Shown: positions 23,730 to 35,507 of the stretch, piece after piece | How positions within the stretch are numbered: the first letter of the stretch is position 1 | Layout of the letters: each line of letters opens with the position of its first letter | Assembly: GCF_014898055.3 (NCBI RefSeq) | Contig: NW_023604295.1 | Span: forward strand, 136,492,676-136,556,675 | DNA: 64,000 bases | Reading direction: 5' to 3' | Origin: Talpa occidentalis | Lineage: Eukaryota > Chordata > Mammalia > Eulipotyphla > Talpidae | Position numbers and translations under genes: made by a program | Notes under the pieces: generated by a model | What the model saw: the letters and a program-made list of their open reading frames with translations, nothing else | The model's database searches: none | What the model was told of the DNA's origin: nothing

Positions 23730-24034
23730 TTTTTTTTTTTTTTTTTTGAAGAGGCATGTATTTTTATTTATTTATTTGTTTTGTTTGTACATGCACTGGG
23801 TACAGTCAGAAGCGCAGGAGGGTGAGAGAATTCACCAGAGCCAGAGCGGGGAGCAGAGCAGGCAGAAGGACCGAAGTACACTGCTGAGGGGAGCAGCAAG
23901 CGGCAGGAGAGGTCTGCGCGCCATGTGGGACCCTCCTCCGGTGGCCGGGGAGCAGCCGGGGATCGAACCGGCGCCGCAAAGGCCGCATGCAGCTTCGCAA
24001 CCCAGTGCTCAACCGCTGCGCCACCGGGGAGGCC
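23730..24034 (-). mobile_element. tRNA-SINE, type A, full length, minus strand, perfect TSD
   Basis: TSD CAAGATTGAGTATTTCT (17 bp) lies at 23713-23729 and 24035-24051. A long T tract, the type A body and the head complement GCGCCACCGGGGAGGCC are all present. Very little decay, so it looks recent. Confidence 0.97.
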
Positions 24035-24175
24035 CAAGATTGAGTATTTCTAATCATTTCCAAACACTGCAGAAGTACAGTTTACACTGCAGTAATATAT
24101 TCATTGGGGAACTGTACCCAATAATTGCTACAGCACTAAGTTTGTTCCACTCTAAAGTTCAGTATGTGGAAAATG

Positions 24176-24197
24176 AAAAAAAAAAAAAAAAAAAAAA
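24176..24197. repeat. A22 homopolymer
   Basis: Twenty-two A in a row with no recognisable retroposon body upstream. Confidence 0.9.
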
Positions 24198-24639
24198 GGT
24201 TTAGGTGGCTGGAGAGAGGGATAAAGTAGTTGCACTTATTTCTAGAATTTTTATTTCAAAGTATTAAATTGCATGAAAAACTTTTATTTTCTTGTGTCCT
24301 GTTCACTTTCCTAGAGTAGAAAACAAATCCCTCTTCCAACCTTATATTTCCATCTATATAGAGCCTACACATTAAAAAATATTCTTAAAGTGACATAGAT
24401 GCCATCTTAACATGCAAAATCTTTGAAAACGAATACAGATAGACAAATTCACATTCTTATGCTCAAGTGCTTCATAAATGTTACCAAGAGCAAATCTTCA
24501 CTTGGTCTGTAAATTGGTACATCTAATCCATTTGTGAATATTTTTAAATGTGTATTTTCAACATTTAATGCCTTGCGCTTTTATTTATAAATATCCTGTT
24601 TCAAGCATTTTCAAAACTATGTTGAAAGTGTGTCTATAA

Positions 24640-24953
24640 GGCCTCCCCGGTGGCGCAGCAGTTGAGCGCTGGGTTGCGAAGCTGCCCGCAACCTCTGCAG
24701 CGCTGGTTCGATCCCCGGCTGCTCCCCGGCCACAGGAGGAGGGTCCCACATGGCGCGCAAACCTCTCCTGCCGCCCGCTGCTCCCCTCAGCAGTGTACTT
24801 CGGTCCTTCTGCCTGCTCTGCTCCCCGCTCTGGCTCTGGTGAATTCTCTCACCCTCCCGCGCTTCTGACTGTACCCAGTGCTTGTTTGTATGTATGTATG
24901 TGTGTATGTATGTATAAATAAATAAATAAATAAATAAATAAATTTAAAAAAAA
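24640..24953 (+). mobile_element. tRNA-SINE, type A, with expanded tail microsatellite
   Basis: TSD GAAAGTGTGTYTATAA lies at 24624-24639 and 24954-24969. The tail has grown GTAT and AAAT tracts (24884-24942), and the usual TCTTT is lost (AATTTAAAAAA). Confidence 0.96.
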
Positions 24954-25079
24954 GAAAGTGTGTTTATAAACTTGCTTGGTCTGCATGAAGATTATTCCTA
25001 TTTGTTACCTAGTCACATTTATACAGTAGTCTCTCTTCACCCCCAAACATGGAGACAGAGAAAGCTGAGGTAACAAGTT

Positions 25080-25300
25080 TAAGGGCTTTGAAACCAGAGG
25101 ACCTAGGAGCAGTTCCACCAACACCACACACTAGATTCAACTTCGGACAACATTCCTAACTTCTCCCTGTCTGTTTCTTCAAATAATACATAAGGATGAT
25201 ATTCATATTCATGTTGTTAAGGATTCATCAAGGCACAGCTCTCAGCCTAGAACCCAGCATACAGTGGGCACTCAAAAACTCAACAGATACCTTTCAATCA
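25080..25300 (-). repeat. MIR-like relic, minus strand
   Basis: It follows the complement of MIR in order: GAAACCAGAGGACCTAGGAG, CTAACTTCTCCCTGTCTGTT, ATAAGGATGATATTC, then AGCATACAGTGGGCACTC AAAAACT. Confidence 0.7.
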
Positions 25301-26018
25301 CTAAAAGCTTTAGAACAGCAGCCAAAGATTAAAAACTATCGATAACAGTTATGTAATGACGTGATTATAATGCCTCCTAGTGCAGTGGAATACTTGAAAG
25401 TTATTATTTGATCAAAAGGAGTATCTTTTAGGAAGACAAAAAAAGCCAAAAAAATAATATACTTAAAGTGAAAAGATCTAGTGTAAATTCCATCTTCAGC
25501 ATCTTCATTAAAGAACCAATTGGTTATTTTATTCTAACTGATCGTTTCACAGTCTGTAGAGTGGACATGAGCTGTGAATGTTTGGTGCTGGTAAACACCT
25601 ATGCAGAGATTAACTCAAAGATATCGCTTACAATGCTATTTTCTATATTTTGATCTGATAGTAAAAGACTCCTTTCACTTTAAGAAAAGTCCTAAAATAG
25701 AATGATAGTTCTCCAAGTATCGATTAATCATAGGTATGCCTTTCTTGCTAAAGATAAACATGTGCAGCAAATGTGGCTCCAAGGGGCACTAGTTGCATTA
25801 GAAGCTGAACTGCAAAGTCTGATGCTTTTGGGAATCCCAAGATGAATTACAGACCAAAGGAGAATCCTAAATCTTCTTACAAAAATCCAGGGGTGAAAAA
25901 CTCCAAACCCTTAACCAGCAAAACATGTCCTGACATTTTCTTTTTTTTTCCCCCCAAGCAAAATGCCACTGCCCCTGGTGTTTGTAGTCCTTTAAAGATG
26001 ACCTTATTCATTTCACAG

Positions 26019-26136
26019 GTCTCCCGTTATGGCTGGCGGGCTCTTCGCTGTGGATCGAAAATGGTTTTGGGAGTTAGGTGGCTACGATCCAGGTTTGGAA
26101 ATCTGGGGAGGAGAACAATATGAAATCTCTTTCAAG
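26019..26136 (+). CDS. GALNTL6: GALNT-family internal exon (catalytic domain, WGGE motif), probably GALNTL6
   Basis: An internal coding exon of 118 nt: one base completing a split codon, then 39 codons starting [14 protein letters not shown] and ending [10 protein letters not shown]. It is bounded by a pyrimidine-rich acceptor ending TTTCACAG and a donor AAG|GTAAGC, so it exits in phase 0. The family are type II Golgi enzymes that move GalNAc from UDP-GalNAc to Ser/Thr of proteins, starting mucin-type O-glycans. This part is the second half of the GT-A catalytic domain. The LEIWGGE stretch is the Gal/GalNAc-transferase motif whose Trp gates the active site. Q after GGE, where most paralogues have N, points to the GALNT10/GALNTL6 pair. 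The codons run straight into the exon at 51736. The preceding exon is not in the window. The product of GALNTL6 (GalNAc-T20) has been reported as having little or no activity in vitro. The family call is firm; the paralogue choice is less so. Confidence 0.93.
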
Positions 26137-26885
26137 GTAAGCCCTCAAGTCCCCTTCATACATGTCTTCATATTTTTGACAATTCTCATAGAATATCGTT
26201 TTTATTTGTGACTTATGCTGTGAGAGGGTTTGGTGAAAATTGGCATGTCCAGCCATGCCATAAAGGAAATGCAAAAAGAAATAATTCATAGTCCTGTTTG
26301 CAGGCAGAAAGGATGGTACACCCACAGGCCTACTGCTCTACTGACAAGTGCTTTCCTTCTAAAGTACTTAGAATAAAGAGTAGATGAATTAACATAAAAG
26401 AAATTCAATTACTGGAGTTTTGCCCTTTGTGTTTGTGCTAGAAATAGTAGTTCACACTTCAATCATAACCATTTATTGCAAAATTTCAATATCAGAAGAT
26501 AATTTTAAAAACTGAACGACAAAACTACTCTTCAGATAATTCCAAAACAAGTGAGTCTTTAAATTTATTTTTATCTAAAGTTGCCCAGGTCTCTATAGCT
26601 TCAGCTATAAATGCTTAGTAAAGTTATACATTTTATTACATCTGTACACATATATATAATAGAATATCACATTTCAGGGCCTATAAATGAAAAAAAAAAA
26701 ATTACCACAGCAGATAAGCCAAGCAAACAGAGAAAGACCACACTCCAAATATCAAAAAAAATTTGTTTTGAGAAAGCAGTCACGGAAGGGAAAAAAAAAC
26801 ATTTTTCTTTCTTTCCATTTACCTTTGTCATTGTCATTCATTATATAAAAGTATAAATTGATTCTTAGAAAACATATCCTACACA

Positions 26886-27162
26886 GGGGCCTCGCCGGGG
26901 CACAGCGGGTTGAGCACAGTGCTGTGAAGCTGTCTACAGCCTCTGCAGCACGGGTTCGAATTCCCGGCCGGCCAGGGAGCTACCCACATGGCGCAGCAGA
27001 CCTCTCCTGTCTCACCTGCTGCTCCCCTCAGCAGTGCTTTCTGTCTGTCTGCCTGTTCTTTTCCCTGCTCTATCTCTGGTGAATCCTCTCACCTTCCCAC
27101 ACCTCTGGCCTGTGCCCCAGCTATTGTATAAATAAAAAATAAATCTTTAAAAAGAAAAAAAA
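26886..27162 (+). mobile_element. tRNA-SINE, type C, with 18-bp TSD
   Basis: It lies about 750 bp after the first GALNT exon. TSD GAAAAYRTATCCTACACA is at 26868-26885 and 27163-27180, with two transitions between copies. The body carries the type C CACAGTGCTGTGAAGCTG. Confidence 0.96.
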
Positions 27163-27689
27163 GAAAATGTATCCTACACAAGTCTCCTGTTAAGTAAGTC
27201 AGTTTTTCCTAATCATTTTTATCATAAAATCAAACCAATTCTTGTCGACCAAAAAAAGTCAGACTTAAGACTCCATCTAAACTTTTTGAATTTATGCCTA
27301 AAAAGGAAATAATAAAACTGAGTTTTACAAAATTCTAACTACTATATTCAATGTGTTAGCAGAAATGTTATGTTGTTCTCAAGTGTTATAAATAAGTATC
27401 CCCAAAGAGAAACTCAGGAGGCATGATTGCAGGCTGTGGGACATCTAGAATTTTTCCTCTCCCTAGGCTAGCAGTAATCCTTGAAATACCCTGTATTACA
27501 TTAGTGTATTTTTTATTTCCACCATCATTCAAACACATCTAATTTCACATCTAAGGGTAGTTTTTTCCTTAACTTTATTATAGACACCTAGTTTTAAATC
27601 CCTGAATTTACCCATGATTTTTGGGTTCCTCTGTTATAGTAATAGCACTTGTCACGGAATAGGTGGCAAAAGGTATGATAATAGTGGTA

Positions 27690-27850
27690 ATAATGGTAGA
27701 AATAGCATCTACTTAGTGATATTGTGCTAGATGCTGAGCTAAGTGTTTCATATGCATTATCTAATTTAAAAACATAGGTGTGTATTGTTCCACATTATAG
27801 AAGAAAGAAGCAAGATAATTTTAAAGACTTTAGATGAAAACTTCTTAAGT
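27690..27850 (+). repeat. MIR-like relic
   Basis: TGTGCTAGATGCTGAGCTAA, then ATATGCATTATCTAATTTAA and TTCCACATTATAGAAG, follow the MIR core in order. Confidence 0.6.
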
Positions 27851-29539
27851 TTTAAAAATTAAATAAACTACCTGGTTTCACTTAAGGATGAAAAGACTCC
27901 ATGTCTGCTTAATTGCAGAGAATGTAAAAACAGAAAATAGTCTGTTATGACACCAGGTCACCATTCAGAATTCATTGATAACCTTTTGTTCTCTACCTAA
28001 TGACACCTCTCATTGACCAGAGGCTAATATATTCATTCTACTTTAATAGCACAGCAACAAACTTTCTGCTGACCCTGGCAAATACTATTGATTATCAGAT
28101 ATTGCCCAAAGCTGGGTGCAGAGTTTATAATAATACCTTCAACTAGAAAAACAGAATATTACATTTGACCCCAGTATTCAAGAAAAAATAGCACTGCTGA
28201 ATTTGCAATATCATCAGAATTTAGGAGAGACTTTATTTTCCATGGCTCAAGAAATCTTTTTTTCATAAATTCTCCTCACTCATGAATTCTTTAAGTTTAA
28301 ATGTTATTAGGAAAAATTCTATTAAGCAAGAGATACCTGGTTTTGAATAATAAACTGGATGAAGGATAAAGTTTCCCTGGGAAAGTCTACAGAGTAAGCA
28401 GAATATACGTTTGCATTCTAAATCACAAAGGTGGTTTTTAGACCCACACAACTTGAATCTCTCGCTTCTCTGTCACTTGCATCTATCACATCTCCTCCGA
28501 GTGACCTGAGATTTTATTGCCCCATTTCCTGTTTTTCAGTTATCTGTCATTCTGAAGAATATAATTGGAATGCAGCCCTGTGGTCTTTGTCTAGAAACCA
28601 TGGCAACAGCACTGGAAGTGCAGGACTAAATTGCCCCAGGTTGTTTGGTTGGAATGACAGATTCTTGGGTGACAGCTATATCTTCTCGTGCAGGGTCCCA
28701 TTTCAGACCTATCCCTTCATTCTTCTCACTATTGTGTGCTGACCTTGGGGTTCCTGTCCTTCCCTCTTAGTGCCTCTAACATGAGGGAGCCGGATTTGAA
28801 CAGACTTTTGTAGAGAATTTGCATTGAAGCAAGAGTTTTCTCCATGCGAAAGGAATCAAAAAAACTAAATGTAAATAGCTCTTTTAAATGGTAAATAAAA
28901 CCTAAAAGAGAAAAATCAAATGCCTGTATTTTGAGACATATTCTATATTCCACATTGATTAATTTTACAGTGCCAAGCACTCTAAGATATACGCTGCTCA
29001 GCACTTAAGGTGTGGGACAGATAACTGACAGTTCATAATTCTATTTCATAACATGATATAGAAGTTGTATTAGGTCTACAACATAAAAGCTATAATGCAA
29101 AGGATCTCTATCTGTGATTTATGACCAGGCATCGTCCTGTCTACTTTTCAACCAAAGAATTATTTCCCTGAAGTTTATGACAAGTTCCATCATTGAATGA
29201 AAATATTTCCAGAAAACTGCTGCATAGGAAGGGCTGGGTTTCTGATCCAACAGCATCTAATTAGGAGTGCTCCTCTGTTCACTCTCCATAAATATCGTTC
29301 TCTCCTTTTTCTAACATCCCATTAGAAGAGTAGCTTTCATGCCATAAAGTCAATGCAGTGTCACTTTCAGGAGTCAATTAGGGAGGGGTCAATCCACCCC
29401 TGAAAGAGCTTTCTAGAGAAAAGATCTGTCTGCACTGTTCTCAGTGTGGCTCTGAATCAGCCAACTGTCTTCCAAACATTGCTAGGTTAGCCAGCTGCTA
29501 GGGAGGAGAGAGCAGCTTTTGGTCAGTCATTGCACAAAC

Positions 29540-29625
29540 TTTTATTGAGCGTCTAATTTATGCTAGGCATTATTCCAGGTACTCAGTTTAGCATCGGGCC
29601 CGCAAAGAGGAAGCCAAGAGGAACT
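29540..29625 (+). repeat. Old L2/MIR-era relic
   Basis: TTATTGAGCGTCTAATTTAT then GCTAGGCATTATTCCAGGTA follows the common 'tgagcgcctactatgtgccaggcac' pattern. Confidence 0.55.
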
Positions 29626-30885
29626 GCACAGTGTAGCGTGAAAGAGCTAACCCACATCCTTAAATGTTGTCTATCGGTTGAGGTTCCTAGAATAATATTA
29701 AAACCATGATGAGTCTGATGTTCCGTAGTGCATTATACATCCACTCCCCCATGATAAAAGTCCAAATGTTAGCATTTTCCAAAGATCTGTCCTTCAAATG
29801 CAGAAAACACTTTTCAGAAAGTAAAAGTGAAGAGTAAACACTAGTTAGACACCCACAAGAATCAGAATGAAGCCCAGGGAAGAGCTTTTTTCCACAAAAG
29901 TTCTCTGGCACAAGACAAAGTTTAGATCCAGGCAGTAGGCCATTATATTTAATTTAGGGTGTCCTTTTCCACCCCCATAAGCTTACAAACATGCTCCCAT
30001 GTTGATCCAGTACCTATGGGAACATCTTAGTCTGGGAAGAGTTTAGATTACTAGACTCAGCTACACAGAAACAGTTTGGGGCTCCAGGTAATACTACATG
30101 TTCCTGAAGGAATTGACAAACCAGAAGCTCCCCAGCCTATTTGAACCCCACTCCTAATAGTTTGACACACAATGTACATGTTAAACATCCTTCCTGTGTG
30201 TTGAGTTTAAGATTCAGACTTCTAAGGAAACTTTAACTCTCAACAATCTTTCAACTCTTAATCAATTATTAATTCATTCAACAGTCATTCACTCATCATT
30301 ACAATGGCTGATTTGAGCTAACTCTCGAGATTCGGGGGTGAGAAGATTCTCACTCTGGAGAAGCTTACTCTCCAGTAGCAGCCTAGAGAATTAATTCACC
30401 ACCATTACTCATTCTACCTGCTTAGAACGTATTTTATGTCCGTGGTCGCAGTAATAACTCAGGACATATACAATACCCTTCTCAGTAGCATCCCTTCCTA
30501 TATTCTTTTGCTGTTTCAACGTGTCTTCATACTTCATGCCTTTATCTCGAGTTGTTTTATTTACCCTTCCGGAAAGTTCACAGTTGCTCCTAATTACTAC
30601 ACAAATCAAATGAACAGACTGAATCACCACATGAAACATTCCATTAATTATCTGCCTCACCTGTCTCCATCTGCGCTGCAAACCCACTTAACTAGTACTT
30701 TCCTTTCCTTCCCAGAAAAGATGGCAACTCATACTTTCTTTTCCATCCTATTTATGGCAGAGATTTTTAACGAACCACCCAAACTTTGTTCGTTCCTGAG
30801 AACTGATTACGTAACTATCAATCAGCAACCCTCACCATGAGTCCATGTACCATTCAAACTAGACTGCAGAAGGCAAAAGAAGCCT

Positions 30886-30999
30886 TTTCATAACTATATT
30901 TCATCAGTTTAAGTGATATTTAATTAAATTCCATAATTACAAGTTTTAAAAACCAGTACAATCTCATTTAGTCAGAAATGTGAAGTTTAAGAAGAAATG
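30886..30999 (+). repeat. Copy 1 of a duplicated ~115-bp intronic sequence
   Basis: It shares a 34-bp perfect block (30910-30943) and a 16-bp block (30975-30990) with 31908-32030, in the same order and orientation. Confidence 0.85.
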
Positions 31000-31059
31000 A
31001 AGTTTAAATGACACAAATATTTTTCCCATTAAACATAAACATTGATTAAAACAAGAGAG

Positions 31060-31292
31060 TTTTTTGCACATACAGGATCTGGGGTACACACCAGAGGTGC
31101 AGGGGGTGAGAGGATTCACCAGAAACAGAGTGGGGAGCAGAACAGGTGGATCTACTGAAATACACTGCGGAGGGGAGCAGCAGGCAAGACAGAAGAGGTC
31201 TGCTGCGCCATATGTGGGTCAGCTCCCTGGCCAGGGATTGATCTCAGGCCATAGCAGTGATAGCACTGAGACGTAACCCCTAGGCCACCAGG
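31060..31292 (-). mobile_element. tRNA-SINE, type B, minus strand, tail lost
   Basis: It starts at GGATCTGGGGTACACACCAG without the AAATAAAT tail complement. It runs through GCAGCAGGCAAGACAG and ends TAGGCCACCAGG. No TSD was found. Confidence 0.88.
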
Positions 31293-31479
31293 CTTCTAAT
31301 GTGAGAGACCAAATCTCTTCCTTCTTCATTTGGATCCATTGACAGGTTTAAAACTAGAGGTTCACAAACCACACCCACATTGCATTCTCTTGAGCTCCTT
31401 TGGGTTCTTTTACATTGGAATAAGAACTTGAAGACTCTTTGAAGCTGTCTCAATTCAGTATAAGAATTACGTTATGTTT

Positions 31480-31776
31480 GGGCCTCCCCTGGTGGCGCAG
31501 GCGGTTGAGCGCCGCGCTGTGAAGCTGTCCGCAGCCTCCGCAATGCTGGTTCGATCCTGGCCAGCCGGCGAGGGTCCCACATGGCGCGGCAGACCTCTCC
31601 TGCCTCACCCACTGCTCCCCTCAGCAGTGTATTTTATCAGTCTGCCTGTTCTGCTCCCCACTCTGTCTCTGGTGAATCCTCTCACCCTCCTGTGCATCTG
31701 GCCTGTACCCTGGTTCTTGTATAAAAATAAATAAATCTTTAAAAAAAAAAAAAGAGTTCTGTTTAAAAGAAAAAAG
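31480..31776 (+). mobile_element. tRNA-SINE, type C, with extra sequence after its terminator
   Basis: TSD GAATTAYGTTATGTTT lies at 31464-31479 and 31777-31792. After TCTTT and A14, about 16 bases (GAGTTCTGTTTAAAAG) precede a second A run, all inside the TSDs. Confidence 0.95.
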
Positions 31777-31907
31777 GAATTATGTTATGTTTATGATTTC
31801 ACCCAATCTTTCATGGTTACTTCACTGCCATTTAATTTCACAGCAATTTTTTAACAATCTTTTCAAACTCTTCAAATTCATTTTGACATGAACAACAGTT
31901 CTTTCTC

Positions 31908-32030
31908 TTTTCATAACTGTATATCATCAGTGTAAGTGATATTTAATTAAATTCCATAATTACAAGCCTTATTTACAAACTAGAACTAGCACAATCACAT
32001 TTGGTTGGAAATGTGAAGTTTAAAAAGAAA
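31908..32030 (+). repeat. Copy 2 of the duplicated ~115-bp intronic sequence
   Basis: The matching blocks are 31933-31966 and 32008-32023. A small extra stretch near 31967-31985 distinguishes it from copy 1. Confidence 0.85.
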
Positions 32031-32187
32031 TGTTTTGAGATAATCATGTAACTTAGCCAGTGACAGCAGAAGCTTTCAGGTGTATTCAGTGCAACCTGCA
32101 TTCTTCCATAATATATTGACCATAATCTGAATACCATCCAGTGCCTTTATAGAATGGATGGAGAGTGACGGTTAATCACTGAGTTGA

Positions 32188-32453
32188 GGGCCTCCCCTGG
32201 TGGCGCAGCGGTTGAGCACTGGGCTGCGAAGCTGCCCGCAGCCTCTGCAGTGCTGGTTCAATCGCCTGCCGGTGAGGGTCCCACATGGCGGGCAGACCTC
32301 TCCTGCCGCCCGCTGCTCCCCTCAGCAGTGTACTTCGGTCCTTCTGCCTGCTCTGCTCCCCGCTCTGGCTCTGGTGAATTCTCTCACCCTCCCGTGCTTC
32401 TGACTGTACTCAGTGCTTGTATAAATAAATAAATAAATCTTTAAAAAAAAAAA
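32188..32453 (+). mobile_element. tRNA-SINE, type A, with perfect TSD
   Basis: TSD AATCACTGAGTTGA lies at 32174-32187 and 32454-32467. The head GGGCCTCCCCTGGTGGCGCA has the CTCF-like form. The second half of the spacer after the B box is shortened. Confidence 0.97.
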
Positions 32454-34608
32454 AATCACTGAGTTGATTGAACAGAAATTCAGTCCTTGCCATCAAAAAC
32501 GTTCAATCAAAAGAGACGGGAATACCTGAAGTAGCAGAGTCAGGTAACTTTCCCATTTGTTAATTTAGGACTGGGATGAGGTTTTCCCTCTGGTCCTCAT
32601 CCCCATTCAGGTTCCCAGTCCCCTCACCTTTATCTGGGGGGCTTGTGAGTCCCAGTTTTGTTGAGTGAGGCTGGGCTTGGGGGGGGCGGGGAAGGTCAGT
32701 CTTGGAGAGGTAGCCTTCTCATTCTCTTCCACTCTGCTACCCCCACATACCAATTTCCTCTCCTGTTTTATAGTTTCCACTTCTTTTCCCTCCCCCAGGC
32801 CCAATCTTGCGTAGTCTTTCTAAAGTGTAAAAGGGGAAAAATCAGTCCTAAAATAAGCCTCTGGGCTTTCTTTGAAACTTTGTTTCATGGATAGGTTCTT
32901 GGAAAATGCAACTTTAAGCAAAAGGGCATAAAAGGAAATCAGGTTTGAGAACAATGTCACATAGAGCAATGTCAACTTTTTTTTTTCCCTCTCGTCAACA
33001 TCCTAAGGAAAGGACATTGATTGAAATGACCTTATTCAAGGACCTGTGATACTTGGGTGTGAATACAGAAAGCTTCCAGGTAAACAGAGAAGATGAGAAA
33101 CACATGGGACATAACGAGATGTGTTAGTTGTAGTCCTTCTAAACCAAAATAATCCAGCTTCACTTGAATTGACCACCCTGTGTCCAAGACTTTGACAGCT
33201 TCCGTTTGCTTCGTATGCTTTTATGACTTACAAATCTTTACTTTGAGCTACCTGTTTCCCAAAGTTCTGGCTATTCTTCCCATAGTGGTAATAACTATTA
33301 TTTATTCCCTTAACAAAAAAAAAAAAAAAGTAATGAGTTAGCCCTGAAAGGTCATTGAATTTAATTTCTTATTCCATTCAGCACTAATGCAAAGTAAAAA
33401 TATAATTTCTATTTCATAATTGCAAAGACAGTCCATTACGTAGTTAATATCAAAGGAAGGTTAGAATTTAGGTTTGTTCTCAAAGCCATTAGCCTAATTT
33501 CTTTTAGCTAGAAAAATAGAAGACTCTATGTCCTTGGTGGAAAAGTGCCTGTCACTCTGCAAAAGCACTTGAAAAAAGAAATGCAGTTTCCTTCTCTCTG
33601 ATTTTTATTAAAGATGAGGGCTGACAACTCTTGTTATGATTTAATGTAAAATTTAATTTTTTACTATCTTCAAAATGCAATGGTTATTCAATAAGGGTTG
33701 GATATACACAATAGGGACTAATCATTGAGTATAGAATATTCAGTCCTTTACTCCAACAAGGTAACACCCATCAACTTGGTATGGCTATCATGCAGTAAAT
33801 CATATATCCTAGACCTTATTCTCCTTACAGAACTTCTCAAGAACATAGATTTTATCTATTTGTACTTTAAAAATCAAAATAATAACCTAACAATATCAAA
33901 TTTTAGTTTTCCCACATGGTACATAAGCCATCAAAAAAAAATTAAGTACACTTATAGTTTAAAAATTGAGTATTATACAACTACAATAGATTTACGTTTT
34001 AAAATGGCAGAGAAAGATCTCTTGGAGATCAGGCCATTGCCATAAAGGTCTGTCCACAGCCCTTATGCAATGTGGCAACTCATTTCTTCATGGTGGATAA
34101 CATAATTTCTTTCACACTTCAAATATTTTTTGTCCTTGGTGAGCATTTTAATTTTTTTTATTAAGCCATTAGCCTAATGTTGGTACACAACACTATGTGC
34201 TTTACACTTCAAATATTCAAGTCACTTCCTTCAGAGTGGGCTGAGTCCCTCTTAAAGTTCCACCTGTAAGGCTGGCCCCGGCCAGGAGAAACTCCCTTTG
34301 ATTAATTCAAAAACTAACTAACTTGGGACCACAGCTATATCTGCAAAGTCACTTCACCTTTGTCACATAATGTCATCTAATTACATGTACCAAATCCATC
34401 ATATTCATAGTCTCTCCCACACTCAAAAAGCCATTCCCTCCAAACCTGATTAGGTTTTTCCAAACCTCTAGGAATAGATACTGTAAAAGTTTTCCAAAAC
34501 TGTTCCCTGATAACAGAAAAGAAAAAAATCTCTTGAATTGTTTGTCAAAGCAGCATAATATTGATTAAAAATCTGACCAAGATAGCACCAAAAAAATAGA
34601 AAAGTACA

Positions 34609-34882
34609 GGGCCTCACCTAGTGGCGCAGCAGTTGAGCACTGGGCTGCAAAGCTGCCCGCAGCCTCTGCAGCACCAGTTCAATCCCTGGCCACCAGCAAG
34701 GGTCCCACATGGCGCGCAGACCTCACCTGCCACCACCTGCCACCCGCTGCTCCCCTCAGCAGTGTATTTTGTCACTCTGCCTGTTCTGTTTCCTACTCTG
34801 TCTCTGGTGAATCCTCTCACCCTCCCGTGCTTCTGACTGTACCCAGTGCTTGTATACATAAATAAATAAATCTTTAAAAATG
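34609..34882 (+). mobile_element. tRNA-SINE, type A, with perfect TSD
   Basis: TSD AAATAGAAAAGTACA lies at 34594-34608 and 34883-34897. An inserted CCACCACCTGCCA-like expansion is present near 34730. The tail is CATAAATAAATAAATCTTT. Confidence 0.96.
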
Positions 34883-35168
34883 AAATAGAAAAGTACAGAT
34901 GATCAACACCAACATTAAAAATAATAACAGTCATACAAAAGAAAAATTAGTCAAAGACTAATTACCAAAGTAAGTGCCTGTCTAGGAAATTTCCCATGAA
35001 ATTATTATTTAATGCTATTTAGTATTACTGTGGAGATAGTAGAAAATTCAGTGAAATGAAAGGTAATAAAATTGGAGGGAAATGTTTCCTATATCTACCT
35101 GAACAATTCAGGTTGAACCACTGGAAAACTATTATGGACAATAAGAAATTCCATAAGTTGCCTGGGTA

Positions 35169-35201
<33 letters not shown>

Positions 35202-35202
35202 T
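35169..35202. repeat. (GT)n microsatellite
   Basis: About 16 GT units with one AT interruption. Confidence 0.95.
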
Positions 35203-35507
35203 TTTATGTATTCAAACAAGCACCAAAGAAAGAAACCACTTACAATAAGGGAGAAAAATCAACTAAAAAGAAACTTAAGAAATATTGTGGACATCTTTGA
35301 GGAAACATTATACTACTACTAAGGAATATGCAAAAACACTCTTGAATACATGAAAATTCATAATGAAGATGATTCTCCCTAAGCATCAATCATAAATGTA
35401 ATGCAATCCCAGTAAAAATTATAACATGATTTTTTTTTGGGTGGGGTAGGGACTGGACAAAATGCTTCTAGTTCATAATGATAAACAGATAAATATAATA
35501 ACATGAA

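Larger units (their letters stand above)
1..26018 (+). other. Upstream intron of the GALNT gene (5' end outside window)
   Basis: Taken as one intron because the exon at 26019 is internal and I found no sequence matching the preceding GALNT exon. It holds SINEs, L1 and LTR fragments listed separately, and otherwise AT-rich unique sequence. Stretches where I recognise little are 1-1590, 8180-10300, 16900-19700 and 20020-21280. No CpG island or promoter is evident. Confidence 0.75.

Noticed and set aside
30409..30840. Overlapping 92- and 134-codon frames on opposite strands
   Set aside because: No splice-bounded exon, no similarity that I recognise, and frames on both strands open over the same bases.
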